Notes: a model not told the origin generated them from the letters alone. A stretch of DNA of 64,000 nt from Proteus vulgaris (GCA_901472505.1 LR590468.1:868001-932000); one strand, 5' to 3'. Positions 21,447 to 36,133 are shown, counted from the first letter of the stretch. Numbers and translations: made by a program.

Positions 21447-23258
21447 TTAATAGACATCCCTCTGATAACGCCGTTCTAGACGTAGCTCACTTAAATATTC
21501 TTCTGCTTCTTCACTATTTTTATTGCCATACTCCATCACAATATCTAACAACGCCTGCTCAACATCTTTTGCCATATGTGATGCATCACCACAGACATAA
21601 AGATAAGCGCCTTGTTGTAACCATTGCCAAATCTCACTACCACGTTCACGTAATTTATCTTGCACATAAATTTTATGTGCTTGATCTCGTGACCATGCTA
21701 AATCGATATGAGTTAACAGGCCGATTTTGACATAACGTTGCCATTCCACTTGATAGAGAAAATCTTCAACAAAATGAGGGTTACCGAAAAATAACCAGTT
21801 TTTGCCTGTTGCACCGTCATTTTCGCGCTGTTGCATAAAGCCTCTAAAAGGCGCAATACCTGTACCTGGGCCAATCATAATCACGGGAGCATCGTTATTG
21901 TTGGGTAACCGAAAATGCACATTCTTTTCGATAAAGACATTGACGGTATCGCCTTCTTTTAAGCGGTCAGCTAAAAAGCCAGAAGCGCCTCCAGTATAAA
22001 CATGCGAATTTACGTCATAACGCACAACACCCAACGTAAGGTGTACTTCGTCTTCCACTTCCTGTTGTGATGAAGCGATAGAATAAAGGCGAGGTGTTAA
22101 TGGACGTAAAATATCCACAAAGTCTTGTGCCGTTGGTTGAGCACAATATTGGCGAACCATTTCATTGATAGGGTGTTTTTGTGCATATTGCTGAAGCTTT
22201 GTTTTATCCGCAATCAGTGACAATAAATCTTCATGGCGCGTCAGTTGCGCATAGGCTTTGACGATAGGTGCGCTATTTTGAGTCAGCTCACAATGATGCA
22301 ATAAGGCGTCTTTTAAGGTAAATGTTTGAGATTTTAACGTGACAGTTTCATCCCCTCTTAGCCACAATAACGCAATAAGTTCATCGACTTTTTCAGGCGA
22401 ATTATTAAACCAAATGCCCAACGCATCACCAGGCTCATAATGCAAATCAGAACCTTTAAGACTGATTTCAATATGACGAATATCTCTATCTGAATTTCTG
22501 CCCGTAATTTTTTGATTAGTGAGTAATGTGGCGCTAAAAGGAGCATCACGATGGTAAAGAGAAGCATCAATCGTATCAGTCGTCCCCGATTGTGTTTGTT
22601 GTAATACTTGCGTACTTTGTGTCGGGATCCTTGCTTTTAAAATCTCTGTAATCTGCTTTATCCATTTCTCTGCAACAGCTTGATATTCAACATCAGCATC
22701 AACCCGAGGCAATAAACGTGTTGCGCCAAGTTGGGCAATGCGCTCATCAAAATCTTTACCTGCTTTGCAAAAATGCTCATACGAAGAATCACCTAAGCTC
22801 AATACCGCATAAGACGTTTCCTTCATTTCAGACGCTTTTTTAGAGTGCAGATATTTATAAAAAGCGATCGCTTCTTCTGGAGGCTCACCCTCACCTTGTG
22901 TGGAGGCAACAATAATTAAAGTTGTCGCTTTATGGATCTGCTTAAATTTATATTCACTGGCAGAGTGCAACTCAACATTCAATTTATGGGCAACTAAGTT
23001 ATCTCGCAATTGTTCTGCTAGATGGCGTGCATTACCCGTCTGAGAAGCAGAGATTAATGTTATTGTCTCTTGCTCTGGCACTTGTGGTGAAACAACCGTT
23101 GTTGGCGCGGGTACGGTAGCATGATCCAATTGCCCCCATAAATACCCTGATAACCACGCGATTTGCGCTGTTGAGAGATCTTTTGTTGCGTCCTGTAATT
23201 TATTCAATTGCTCCAGCGTTAATGGAAGCATTGATAATAATGGAGGTTGGTTGCTCAT
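21447..23258 (-). CDS. cysJ: Sulfite reductase flavoprotein alpha subunit CysJ
   Basis: 603 residues (E. coli 599). It passes electrons from NADPH through FAD and FMN to CysI. The N-terminal flavodoxin domain (about residues 65-205) has the FMN loop [15 protein letters not shown] and [12 protein letters not shown]. The FAD domain has RLYSIASS. The NADPH domain has [14 protein letters not shown], and the C-terminus ends ERRYQRDVY with the usual aromatic residue. It is the first gene of cysJIH, read away from queD. Confidence 0.98.
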   Translation of the reverse strand: MSNQPPLLSMLPLTLEQLNKLQDATKDLSTAQIAWLSGYLWGQLDHATVPAPTTVVSPQVPEQETITLISASQTGNARHLAEQLRDNLVAHKLNVELHSASEYKFKQIHKATTLIIVASTQGEGEPPEEAIAFYKYLHSKKASEMKETSYAVLSLGDSSYEHFCKAGKDFDERIAQLGATRLLPRVDADVEYQAVAEKWIKQITEILKARIPTQSTQVLQQTQSGTTDTIDASLYHRDAPFSATLLTNQKITGRNSDRDIRHIEISLKGSDLHYEPGDALGIWFNNSPEKVDELIALLWLRGDETVTLKSQTFTLKDALLHHCELTQNSAPIVKAYAQLTRHEDLLSLIADKTKLQQYAQKHPINEMVRQYCAQPTAQDFVDILRPLTPRLYSIASSQQEVEDEVHLTLGVVRYDVNSHVYTGGASGFLADRLKEGDTVNVFIEKNVHFRLPNNNDAPVIMIGPGTGIAPFRGFMQQRENDGATGKNWLFFGNPHFVEDFLYQVEWQRYVKIGLLTHIDLAWSRDQAHKIYVQDKLRERGSEIWQWLQQGAYLYVCGDASHMAKDVEQALLDIVMEYGNKNSEEAEEYLSELRLERRYQRDVY

Positions 23259-23560
23259 TTATTCTGCCTTAAAAAAGTAAAGCGCTTATCTGTGCTTTAT
23301 TGTTCTTTGATAATATTTCTAATATTGAGAGGGTATCCCACGACTAGAAGGTGAATTAAAGACCTGTTGGCTCTATCTAATAACCTTAAATGCTAAATTT
23401 ATTTATCGGTTTCCTTTACCAATATAATTAATAAGCAAAAAGGAACATAACAAGCCATTAAGATTAAGGGAGATTAGGCGTGATTAGCTAAATCAGCTAC
23501 ACTGATAGACTTCGTACTATTTGTGTCTTTTTTTTTACTAATTAAGTCAAGAGAGTTTTG
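23259..23560. promoter_or_regulatory. Divergent promoter region cysJ/queD
   Basis: About 300 bases between divergently read genes. It should hold the CysB-dependent cysJIH promoter on the minus strand and the queD promoter on the plus strand. Positions are not assigned with confidence; I see no strong hairpin or recognisable riboswitch. Confidence 0.45.
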
Positions 23561-23924
23561 ATGACAACCACCATCTTTAAAGATTTTCAGTTTGAAGCTG
23601 CCCACCACTTACCACATGTTCCAGAAGGCCACAAATGTGGACGCCTTCATGGACACTCTTTTCTTGTTAGATTAGAACTAACAGGTGAAATTGATCCTCA
23701 TTCAGGTTGGCTTATTGATTTTGCTGATGTTAAAGCCGCATTTAAACCTACTCTTGAACGTCTTGATCACTACTATCTTAATGAAATTGAAGGTCTTGAA
23801 AATCCGACAAGCGAAGTGCTCGCAAAATGGATTTTGGCAACAAGTCAAGCCAACACTACCGTTGTTATCGGCAGTAATGGTTAAAGAGACGTGTACAGCA
23901 GGATGTATTTATCGCGGTGAATAG
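23561..23924 (+). CDS. queD: 6-carboxytetrahydropterin synthase QueD (frame broken near the 3' end)
   Basis: The expected protein is about 120 residues. It converts dihydroneopterin triphosphate to 6-carboxytetrahydropterin, the second step of queuosine synthesis. Zinc-binding histidines are in [11 protein letters not shown] and LHGHSF, and the catalytic cysteine is in [10 protein letters not shown]. At 23832-23835 a TTTT run has one T too many: the raw frame goes out of register after AKWI and stops early. Dropping one T restores [15 protein letters not shown] and the conserved end [11 protein letters not shown] with a stop at 23924. I treat this as a sequencing error. The ATG at 23561 is preferred over a TTG just before it. 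Confidence 0.9.
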
Positions 23925-23951
23925 ATCGGTATTAACATTCCCCCCTTATCA

Positions 23952-23988
23952 CCTAAAAAAATCAGCCTATTATTGGCTGATTTTTTTC
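23952..23988. terminator. Possible terminator between queD and queE
   Basis: AAAAAATCAGCC then a TATTATT loop then GGCTGATTTTTTTC forms a stem of about 12 bp with a T-run on the plus strand. The two genes converge, and the A-run also serves the minus strand. Confidence 0.8.
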
Positions 23989-24003
23989 ATAATAACGATG
24001 TGA

Positions 24004-24675
24004 TCACGCAATATTTAAATATTTATGCGTTTGCATTGAGAAACGCCAATTACGTTCAATACAGGTTTTAATACATAATGTGGTTGCACTCTCTTTACAA
24101 CTAATGGGTTGCAAAGCAATAACTGGGGCTGGCTGTTGAGTGCGTAAAGTCAGTAAGGCATCCAATACTTCAATATCTTTTTCACGTCCTACTGGGTGTT
24201 TTATCTCATTTGCCCGATTGATGGCATTCGGTAAAACACGAAATCCGCCTCGCATACCTACTTTGGGGGAAAGTGTCACCCACGTTTTCTCACTACATAG
24301 AATATCGTGAGTACCACTGGTTTCTATTTGGCAAACAAAACCCGCTTGCTCTAGTCTTTCAGTTAAAGGACGCAAATCATATAAGCAAGGCTCGCCACCT
24401 GTAATAACAATATGTTTTGCACTATAACCTTGTTGCTGAAAAAGTGATAAAATTTCAGTAGCACTGGCTTCGCCCCATGTATCGCTTTCTTGCGTTTTAA
24501 TTGGGATATCACCAAGAGGAACTTTTTTTCATCCTTTTTTTTCCCAAGTATGCTTCGTATCACACCAACTACAGCCGACTGGGCAACCTTGTAATCGAAC
24601 AAAAAGCGCAGGAACGCCAGTAAAAACACCTTCACCCTGTAAGGTTTGAAACACTTCATTAATGGGGTATTGCAT
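24004..24675 (-). CDS. queE: 7-carboxy-7-deazaguanine synthase QueE (in-frame stop, probably artefact)
   Basis: 223 codons from the ATG at 24675, matching E. coli QueE exactly. This radical-SAM enzyme contracts the pterin ring to carboxy-deazaguanine in queuosine synthesis. The N-terminus [16 protein letters not shown] and the cluster motif with cysteines in [18 protein letters not shown] are present, then GGEPCLYDL and the C-terminal [19 protein letters not shown] interrupts the frame near 24530, between two long A-runs. Removing one G and adding one A there gives [15 protein letters not shown], aligning without gaps to E. coli. Two compensating base-call errors are the simplest explanation. 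The gene converges on queD. Confidence 0.85.
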
Positions 24676-24841
24676 AAGAAACTCTGATATCCAATGAATG
24701 CTGATGATTATTACAGATAACTATCTCACCGTAAGAGGCTTTATGATAAGGTACATGGTTTGTTTTGAATAGCTAACGTGCGCGAAGACACTGAAAAAGA
24801 GGATAGAGTTCCTCCGTTGGACAGAGATGGGAATACTTTAG

Positions 24842-26214
24842 ATGCAAAAAGAGAATCAACTTTCACGAGGATTATCAGGGCGGCACATTCGTTTCATGGC
24901 GCTAGGCTCTGCAATCGGTACAGGTTTATTTTATGGTTCAGCTGCGGCGATTGAAAAAGCAGGTCCCGCAGTGTTACTTGCTTACCTTATTGGTGGTGCA
25001 GCAGTATTTATGGTTATGCGTGCATTAGGTGAAATGGCCGTTCATCATCCAGTTGCAGGCTCTTTCTCACAATATGCAAGCCATTACATGGGGCCCTTTA
25101 GCTGGCTTCTTAACTGGTTGGAACTATGTTTTTGAAATGCTGATTGTTTGTCTAGCAGACGTCACGGCATTCGGTTTTTATATGAAACTCTGGTTCCCAG
25201 ATGTTGATCAATGGATATGGGTTTTTAGGGATAGTCTGTTTTTATTGGCGCTTTAAACCTTTGCCATGTGAAGATATTTGGTGAAATGGAATTTTGGCTT
25301 TCTATCGTTAAAGTCACCGCTATTATCGCAATGATCATTGGTGGTGTTGTCATTATGATGTATGGCTTTGGCCAACAAACTGAACATCCTATTGGGATCT
25401 CTAACTTATGGGAGTTTGGTGGCTTTATGCCTAATGGTATTGAAGGGGTCATCGCTTCGCTTGCCATTGTGATGTTTGCGTTTGGTGGGATTGAAGTGAT
25501 TGGTATTACTGCCAGTGAAGCTAAAGATCCTGAGAAAACCATTCCTAAAGCTATCAATGCCGTACCGTTTCGTATCTTATTATTCTATGTTCTAACGATA
25601 TTCATTCTAATGTGTATTTTCCCTTGGCAACAAATTGGCCATAACGGTAGCCCATTTGTACAGATTTTCTCAAATCTTGGAATAAATTCAGCGGCAAATA
25701 TCTTAAACCTTGTGGTTATCACTGCCGCAATCTCAGCCATCAACAGTGATATCTTTGGGGCTGGTCGTATGATGTACGGTATGGCTCAAGAAGGGCAAGC
25801 ACCTAAATCCTTTATGAAACTTACTCGTAATGGTGTGCCTTGGATGACGGTATTAGTCATGTCTGTCGTACTCTTACTTGGCGTCGTGCTTAATTATCTT
25901 ATCCCAGAACAGATCTTCGTTTTAATCGCTTTCTATTGCGACATTTGCAACAGTTTGGGTTTGGTTAATGATTTTACTTTCTCAAGTCGCTATGCGTCGT
26001 AAGATGAGCACCGATGAAATAAAAACACTGAAATTCCCCTGTGCCATTTTGGCCTGTTGCACCAGCGCTGACTATCATCTTTATGGCGTTTGTTATCGCA
26101 ATTTTAGGCTATTTTGAATCAACCAGAATGGCATTAGTTGTGGGTATGATCTGGGTGGCTATTTTAACCATCGGCTACTATGTGGGTATCAAACCAAGAA
26201 TGAACCAGAAATAA
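24842..26214 (+). CDS. ProY-like amino-acid permease (multiple frame breaks)
   Basis: An APC-family inner-membrane transporter of about 455 residues once the frame is repaired. The N-terminus closely resembles E. coli ProY ([24 protein letters not shown]). Later pieces also match: [57 protein letters not shown] and [18 protein letters not shown]. About five extra bases break it, near 25091-25099, 25212-25260 (two), 25926-25932 and 26034-26038, mostly in homopolymers. Real decay cannot be excluded. It faces megL across a shared terminator. A permease beside methionine gamma-lyase is also known in Citrobacter, so methionine is a possible substrate, although sequence similarity alone says proline or a related amino acid. 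Confidence 0.75.
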
Positions 26215-26251
26215 ACCATATTTCTGAATTAACCAATATTTGAGTTGAATA

Positions 26252-26284
26252 ATAAAGGCTGTGGATAATTTCACAGCCTTTTTC
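26252..26284. terminator. Bidirectional terminator between the permease and megL
   Basis: AAAGGCTGTG / CACAGCCTTT stem of about 10 bp around GATAATTT, with A-rich and T-rich flanks, between two convergent genes. Confidence 0.85.
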
Positions 26285-26302
26285 TTTATAACATAATAGC
26301 GA

Positions 26303-27488
26303 CTAAGCCAGTGCTTGTTCTAGATCTGCAATTAAATCATCCACATCTTCCAAACCAATTGATAAACGAACTAAACCATCACTAATGCCATGCCTTTGTC
26401 GTTCTTCTGCACTATAAGTAGCATGGGTCATTGTTGCTGGATGTTGAGCTAAAGACTCGCAATCGCCTAAGCTCACAGCTCGACTAAAAAAGATTTAAGC
26501 GATTGAGAAACGCTCTGCCTCCTTTAATGCCTCCTTTTAACTCAATAGCTATCATACCTCCCGCTAACCGCATTTGACGTTTGGCTAGCTCATATTGAGG
26601 GAAAGAAGCCAGTCCAGGATAATGAATAGTTTCAACTTTAGGATGCTCTTCAAGGTATTGTGCGATACGTTGCGCATTTTGGCAGATTAGCTCCATTCTT
26701 ATGCCTAACGTTTTTATGCCTCGTAATATTAACGAGGCATCGTGAGGAGACAACAAGCCCCTGTCATATCCTTTAAACCTTCAACACGTATTTTATCTGC
26801 TAAGGCGTATTTGGTAATAATAGCCCCCGCAGTTACATCACCATGTCCTGATAAATACTTGGTCATGGAATGCACAACAATATCTGCGCCAAGGTTCTAA
26901 AGGTTTTTGTAAATAAGGCGAGCAATAAGTACTATCGACCATCACTAAAATACTGTGCTGATGCGCAATTTTTGATATTTTTGTTATATCACTAACTCGC
27001 ATATTAGGATTTGCGGGCGTTTCAAAGAAAATTAATTTCGTTTTCTCTGTCATTGCTCCTTTTAAGTTTTCAAGGTTAGTTAAATCAACGTGCTTTATTT
27101 TAATGCCAAATTTAGCAAGCCCATGATTGAAAAAAGAAAAAGTACAGCCATAAAGTGTCATATCAGCAATTAATTCATCACCAGGCTGAAGCAACGACCA
27201 GCAAGTTGAAGTAATCGCCCCCATTCCTGAAGAAAAAACAACGGCAGCCCTCACCATTTTCTAATTGCGCTAATCGCTTTTCTAATAAATCTAAAGTAGG
27301 ATTTGAGATCCGTGAATAAAAATGCCCTTTTTGCCTTCCTGCAAAGCAATCTGCGCCATATTGAGCCGTCGGAAAAACAAAAGTAGACGTTTGAAAAACA
27401 GGAGGGCACTAATGCCCCCTGAAAAATCTAGCGGAGAATAACCATAATGTATTGCTTGAGTATTAAAATTTTTATTACCTTGCGTCAT
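26303..27488 (-). CDS. megL: Methionine gamma-lyase MegL (multiple frame breaks)
   Basis: A PLP-dependent Cys/Met-metabolism enzyme of about 394 residues after repair. It splits methionine to methanethiol, ammonia and 2-oxobutyrate. The cysteine that marks methionine gamma-lyase is present in [12 protein letters not shown]. The PLP lysine lies in [13 protein letters not shown], reconstructed across one break. The end [15 protein letters not shown] matches the family. Five single-base indels lie near 27401-27406, 27248-27250, 26889-26895, 26750-26756 and 26485-26491, mostly in short homopolymers. The start ATG overlaps the preceding stop (TAATG) and has AAGGA upstream, so translation is coupled to the DUF1641-like gene. 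Cystathionine gamma-lyase is the main alternative. Confidence 0.82.
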
Positions 27489-27907
27489 TATATATCCTTA
27501 TTACTAATTAACTTTCTATTCTTTGATTGTTTTCCCCCAATAATTTGAACCGTTCTTAAAATAATTGAAATCCCTTTAAGGGTATCTGGGTTTTTTAATA
27601 ATGAGAAAGTTGAACCTAAAGTATATTTTTTATCTTGGTAAATAGATTCTTTTTTCGCCATATTATAAGCAGCACTCAACTCCCATGCTGGAATCAATGT
27701 TTCTTCAAAGGCAACCGACAATTTTTCAACTGTTGCATTATCCATAATATCTATTGAGTCTGAAATTAAGGATAATAAGTCAATGATATTATCAAAACGC
27801 TTTAATGCTAATAATGGTCGTGCTTTTTCTAATAAATGTTGAAAATGTTGTTTATCTTCATCCGATAATATTTGAATATCTTCTGGGCTTAAATTATTTT
27901 CACTCAT
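27488..27907 (-). CDS. DUF1641-like protein in the megL operon
   Basis: 139 residues from the ATG at 27907 with GGGGAT upstream. It is acidic at the start (MSENNLSPEDIQILSDEDKQ), helical, and contains LLSLISDSIDIMDNATVEKL and a C-terminal LKNPDTLKGISIILRTVQIIGG. This pattern resembles DUF1641 proteins, which are often encoded beside NADH- or sulfide-type quinone oxidoreductases in other bacteria. The gene begins 11 bases after the flavoprotein stop and its own stop overlaps the megL start. I infer an accessory role for the flavoprotein; no catalytic motif is visible. Confidence 0.7.
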   Translation of the reverse strand: MSENNLSPEDIQILSDEDKQHFQHLLEKARPLLALKRFDNIIDLLSLISDSIDIMDNATVEKLSVAFEETLIPAWELSAAYNMAKKESIYQDKKYTLGSTFSLLKNPDTLKGISIILRTVQIIGGKQSKNRKLISNKDI

Positions 27908-27918
27908 TATTGTATCCC

Positions 27919-29113
27919 CTATAATAATCCTCTGACTGTCGCCCAATATAAACCTCGGTTATAACTATTACGTAGCAATCCACCCAACTTCGTCGGTGGT
28001 GTCGGTATTACGTCATGCTTATAGTCATATTGTAATGGCATTCCAGCTGATAACCCCATTTGTGCAACAGCTTGTACTCGACCATCGTAAATGGCAGCAG
28101 GATAACCATAGCGAAGTTCACCACAAATATTATTCGCAATCACTCCAGCTTGGTTATGACAGCTACCACCGGCTTTACTAATCGGTAAATCAACAGTATC
28201 ACCAAGAACATAAACTTTGATTTAATCCATAAACTTGTAATGTTTCGGGATCAGTGGGTAACCAACCTTCTCCGTTTTTATGTTCACTTAACCCAGTATT
28301 ACGAATAGCTTCAACAGCAGTAATTGGTGGCGTACTCATAAGGATATCAAACGGTTCTGCTTCACCTTCTTTTGAATAAGCTATCTTCTTATCAGGGTCT
28401 ACATGGCTTAATGTGAATCCACGTTTAGCCTTAATATCCCGCTCAGAAAATACCGCCGGAAGGACTTCACAAACTTCTTGTTGCATAAATAAACAGTTTC
28501 TTAAAAGTTGAGCGACCGTAGGATAGGTGTAAACAATTTCAATATTATTTCTCACTCGACGTTGACGTAACAGTTCATCAAGCATCAAGGTTGTTTCCAT
28601 AGGTGCAATACCGCATTGATGAGGCACATTCGGCGTTTCAGGGAAACTCACCGTAATAAATACACGCCCTTTTTCAATTGTCGCAAGTTTATCAGCAAGT
28701 GATCTAGCAGCTTCATATTGATAAAAATGATTTCCAGCTTCTTTTAAACCTTCAATTCGATGAGGACTAGGAACACAGCCAGTTGCTAAAACTAAAAAAT
28801 CATAATTATATTTTTTCTTAGAACCACAATAAATAACTTTATTATTAAAGTCGAAGCGTTCCGCTTTATCAATAATAAATTCAATTTCGGGTCTTAATAA
28901 ACTTCTTTCTGAACGCATTAACTCTTCTTTAAAAAAAATATTAAATGCAATATACATAAATGCAGGTTTGTAATAATGATGAGGATTATCTGAAATAAGT
29001 GTTATTTTAATTTTATTTGAAAATATTTCGTCATTTAATTTTTTAGCCAGGATATTAGCAAGAATCGTTCCGCCGGTACCACCGCCAATAATAACTATAT
29101 TTTTTGTTGGCAT
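27919..29113 (-). CDS. FAD-dependent sulfide:quinone oxidoreductase-like protein (one frame break)
   Basis: About 397 residues after repair. The N-terminal FAD-binding motif is IVIIGGGTGGTILAN (residues 6-20), and a second dinucleotide-type segment precedes LVLATGC. Cys167 lies in VPHQCGIAP, the usual place of a redox cysteine in sulfide:quinone oxidoreductases, and a second cysteine is in GGSCHNQAG (about residue 320). The frame breaks at 28207-28222; restoring it gives KVYVLGDTVDLPISKAGG and then ANNICGELRYGYPA to the stop. The predicted substrate is sulfide or another low-molecular thiol with quinone as acceptor, at the inner membrane. It is first in the operon with the DUF1641-like protein and megL. 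NDH-2-type or other flavoproteins are alternatives. Confidence 0.75.
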
Positions 29114-29152
29114 TTTATTTCCTATATCTAGTAATGTTAGATAGACAAAAAA

Positions 29153-29180
29153 AGTATAGTAAAAGGCGTTAATATAACAA
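29153..29180 (-). promoter_or_regulatory. Candidate promoter of the SQR-DUF1641-megL operon
   Basis: On the minus strand TTGTTA and TATACT are separated by 16 bases, about 40 bases upstream of the flavoprotein start. The spacing suits sigma-70. The surrounding region is very AT-rich, so chance matches are likely. Confidence 0.35.
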
Positions 29181-29296
29181 ATAGATTAAACAGATAAATT
29201 AGTTAAGGAAAACATAATATATTAATAAATGATAGATATAATCCTAAAATATTTAAATATTATTTATATAATATTTACCAATGTTATCATAACCTA

Positions 29297-30083
29297 TTAA
29301 TAGAATGTCGCAATTAAGGGATGATGATCAGATGCATCTGTGATTAAAACTTCAGCTTTATTCAACGATAAACCCCGATAAAAAATATAATCTAAAGGCT
29401 TACCAAACGCTTTAGTACGCCAATCATTATCAAAAATAACCTCTTTAAGCCTTAATCTTCTCGCAAAACGTTTTAATACATTCACTCTAGGCCGACTCCA
29501 TGCATTAAAATCACCAGCCAAAATGATGGGGCCTTTATGGTGCATAATATGAACAGATAAATTACTTAATTGGCGCTGATACACATCAACACCAAAACTA
29601 AAATTAATTTGCATGTACATTAATCACCATTAAATGATCACCCGTGATCAGCGGATATACCGTAATTAATGCCGATTTAGATAAACGTAGGAAAGGCTCT
29701 TTTTCTCGGAGAGGACAACAATAGATAGGATGTGAACTTGATAATGTCATCACACCTGCTGGATGCTGTTGAAAGGCTAAAGCTGGAACTTGATCTGCAA
29801 TTAAGTGGTGAGTTCCAGCAAAACGAACAAGTTCTGGTGTCGTTTGAGCTTCTTGCAGTAAAAGCAAATGCGTATCTGTTGATAACGTTTCCAGCATGTT
29901 ACGCCAATTAGGTCGTTGCTGTTTATAGATATTCCAAACTGCAATTTTTAGCGTGCCTTCTGTGTAAAGAGGCATTCCAATAGGTAACGTGTCCTTTCTT
30001 TCACTTAAAGGCGGGCTGGGTTCAATCCTTTCTACAGGTTGACCTGCCACAAAACGTACTGAATAAGTCGGTTTCTTCGCCAT
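29297..30083 (-). CDS. yafD: Endonuclease/exonuclease/phosphatase-family protein YafD (one frame break)
   Basis: About 261 residues, like E. coli YafD. The EEP fold motifs are visible: [37 protein letters not shown] and the C-terminal SDHHPL. Biological function is poorly known. The AAA at 29608-29610 on the minus strand carries one extra base after VHA; removing it joins VHA to [14 protein letters not shown] as in E. coli. In E. coli yafD also lies downstream of the rrnH operon ending in tRNA-Asp, so this placement is ancestral. The dkgB and yafC genes found between them in E. coli are missing here. Confidence 0.88.
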
Positions 30084-30266
30084 TAACAACCTCAGATAAG
30101 CAGCAAGATTTCTTGCTATAACTTAAGTATACCAAAGCCTAGCCTTACCCTCATCTTTTAAAAGGATACTATAATCAACTAAAGCAATTATTTTTATATA
30201 AAATAGTTATTTTTACTTAACTTTAGTAATTTAATGTATGTTTATTCTTAAGTTTTAAGCAAAAAA

Positions 30267-30292
30267 AAACCTAAGTCGTTAGACTTAGGTTT
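30267..30292 (-). terminator. rRNA operon terminator
   Basis: A perfect 11-bp stem (AAACCTAAGTC and complement, GTTA loop) followed on the minus strand by nine T's. It lies just past tRNA-Asp and ends the rrn transcript. Confidence 0.92.
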
Positions 30293-30300
30293 CTTATAGT

Positions 30301-30377
30301 TGGCGGAACGGACGGGACTCGAACCCGCGACCCCCTGCGTGACAGGCAGGTATTCTAACCAACTGAACTACCGCTCC
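30301..30377 (-). tRNA. aspT: tRNA-Asp (GTC)
   Basis: A 77-base cloverleaf with encoded CCA on the minus strand: GGAGCGG acceptor, anticodon GTC in CCTGTCACG and T-loop GGTTCGAGTCC. It is the distal tRNA of the rRNA operon, in the same place as aspU in E. coli rrnH. The gene symbol is generic. Confidence 0.96.
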
Positions 30378-30426
30378 GCGTATTCTTTTCGCACTTAATG
30401 TTTTACAACACTAATGCTTTAATTTA

Positions 30427-30546
30427 ATGCCTGGCAGTTCCCTACTCTCACATGGGGAGACCCCACACTACCATCGGCGCTACAACGTTTCACTTCTGAG
30501 TTCGGCATGGGATCAGGTGGGACCGCTGCGCTATGGCCACCAAGCA
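30427..30546 (-). rRNA. rrf: 5S ribosomal RNA
   Basis: 120 bases, reading TGCTTGGTGGCC at the 5' end and ending GCCAGGCAT. Internal segments such as CCATGCCGAACTCAG are invariant in enteric 5S. It lies between 23S and tRNA-Asp. Confidence 0.96.
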
Positions 30547-30661
30547 AATTCGGTTTTATTACCCGCTTCTTTCCTTTCGGTCAGTCGCCAGTAATATCAA
30601 TCTTAAACAAGCCTACTTTATCTACTCTTCGTCTCTCAGACAAAACACCTTCGGTGTTGTC

Positions 30662-33738
<3,077 letters not shown>

Positions 33739-34004
33739 TCACAACCCGAAAGATGTTTCTTCTTGATGACGTCTGGGTGGTGATGGCTGTGCAGATTACA
33801 TTTCGTCGTTGGGCAGTGCTCGCCATGCTCACATACTAATGTATGTTGCGCTGACTGTGCGCTGGCCGCCTCGAACTGTAAATTGCTCGCTCATCCCACT
33901 TCGATGTCGAAAAACACATTCAAAGTTTGAGATTTTGAGAGACTCATCAATATACCTCGGTGATATATTGATTTGTTTTCAATTTTTCAGCTTGTTCCAG
34001 ATTG

Positions 34005-34014
34005 TTAAAGAGCA
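34005..34014 (-). promoter_or_regulatory. boxA antitermination element in the 16S-23S spacer
   Basis: The minus strand reads TGCTCTTTAA followed by CAATCTGGAACAAGCTG, as in the E. coli spacer. It loads the Nus antitermination complex for 23S transcription. Confidence 0.75.
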
Positions 34015-34107
34015 TAATAGTTAAAATAACTTGCTAAAATTATCTTAACTATTCTCTGATTTGCATCAGACTATAGTGTGGTACGCCTTTCACTCATACC
34101 GCGCAAT

Positions 34108-34183
34108 TGGCGTCCCCTAGGGGATTCGAACCCCTGTTACCGCCGTGAAAGGGCGGTGTCCTAGGCCTCTAGACGAAGGGGAC
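34108..34183 (-). tRNA. gltT: tRNA-Glu (TTC)
   Basis: 76 bases with encoded CCA: GTCCCCT acceptor, anticodon TTC in CCCTTTCACGG, T-loop GGTTCGAATCC. It is the only tRNA in the 16S-23S spacer. E. coli rrnH carries tRNA-Ile and tRNA-Ala there instead, although the flanking genes match rrnH. The symbol is generic. Confidence 0.96.
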
Positions 34184-34267
34184 TTCAGTCAGCTTCGCAG
34201 ACGCGCTTTTGCTCGTTCTTCATCAGACAATCTGTGTGAGCACTGCACATAACACGTATCTCTTAGG

Positions 34268-35814
<1,547 letters not shown>

Positions 35815-35929
35815 AAAAGTGTTTGATGCTCAAAGAAATCGAAAACTTAGCTATTCATAAATGAATTTACTTTTGTTGTTCACTCTTCAAGACTTGATAC
35901 ATCTAATATTTTAGAAGATATCGTCTCTG

Positions 35930-35970
35930 CGAGTGCCCACACAGATTGTCTGATAATTTGTTAAAGAGCA
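35930..35970 (-). promoter_or_regulatory. rRNA leader with boxA antiterminator
   Basis: The minus strand reads TGCTCTTTAACAAATTATC and then AGACAATCTGTGTGGGCACTC. This is nearly identical to the E. coli rrn leader with boxA and the boxC-like segment. Confidence 0.85.
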
Positions 35971-36021
35971 GTGCAACATTCGCTGCCGTTTCCGGTCTTC
36001 TGCGTTGTTGCGAGGAGGTGC

Positions 36022-36049
36022 ATTCTACATCTTCCTCATTTCGTGTCAA
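36022..36049 (-). promoter_or_regulatory. rrn P2 promoter
   Basis: TTGACA and TAGAAT are separated by 16 bases on the minus strand, followed by GCACC. This matches the arrangement of enteric rrn P2 promoters, about 110 bases downstream of P1. Confidence 0.85.
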
Positions 36050-36133
36050 GCGTTTATTTTCAAGGCTTCACACTTTTTTCTTTGTTCTCTCAGTCAGTTC
36101 GCTTAGCGCCCTGTTCCGTGACAACGAGGACGC

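Noticed and set aside
24363..24659. A lysine-rich 98-residue minus-strand frame over queE
   Set aside because: It is a shifted reading of the queE N-terminus, where the true frame carries the radical-SAM cysteines.
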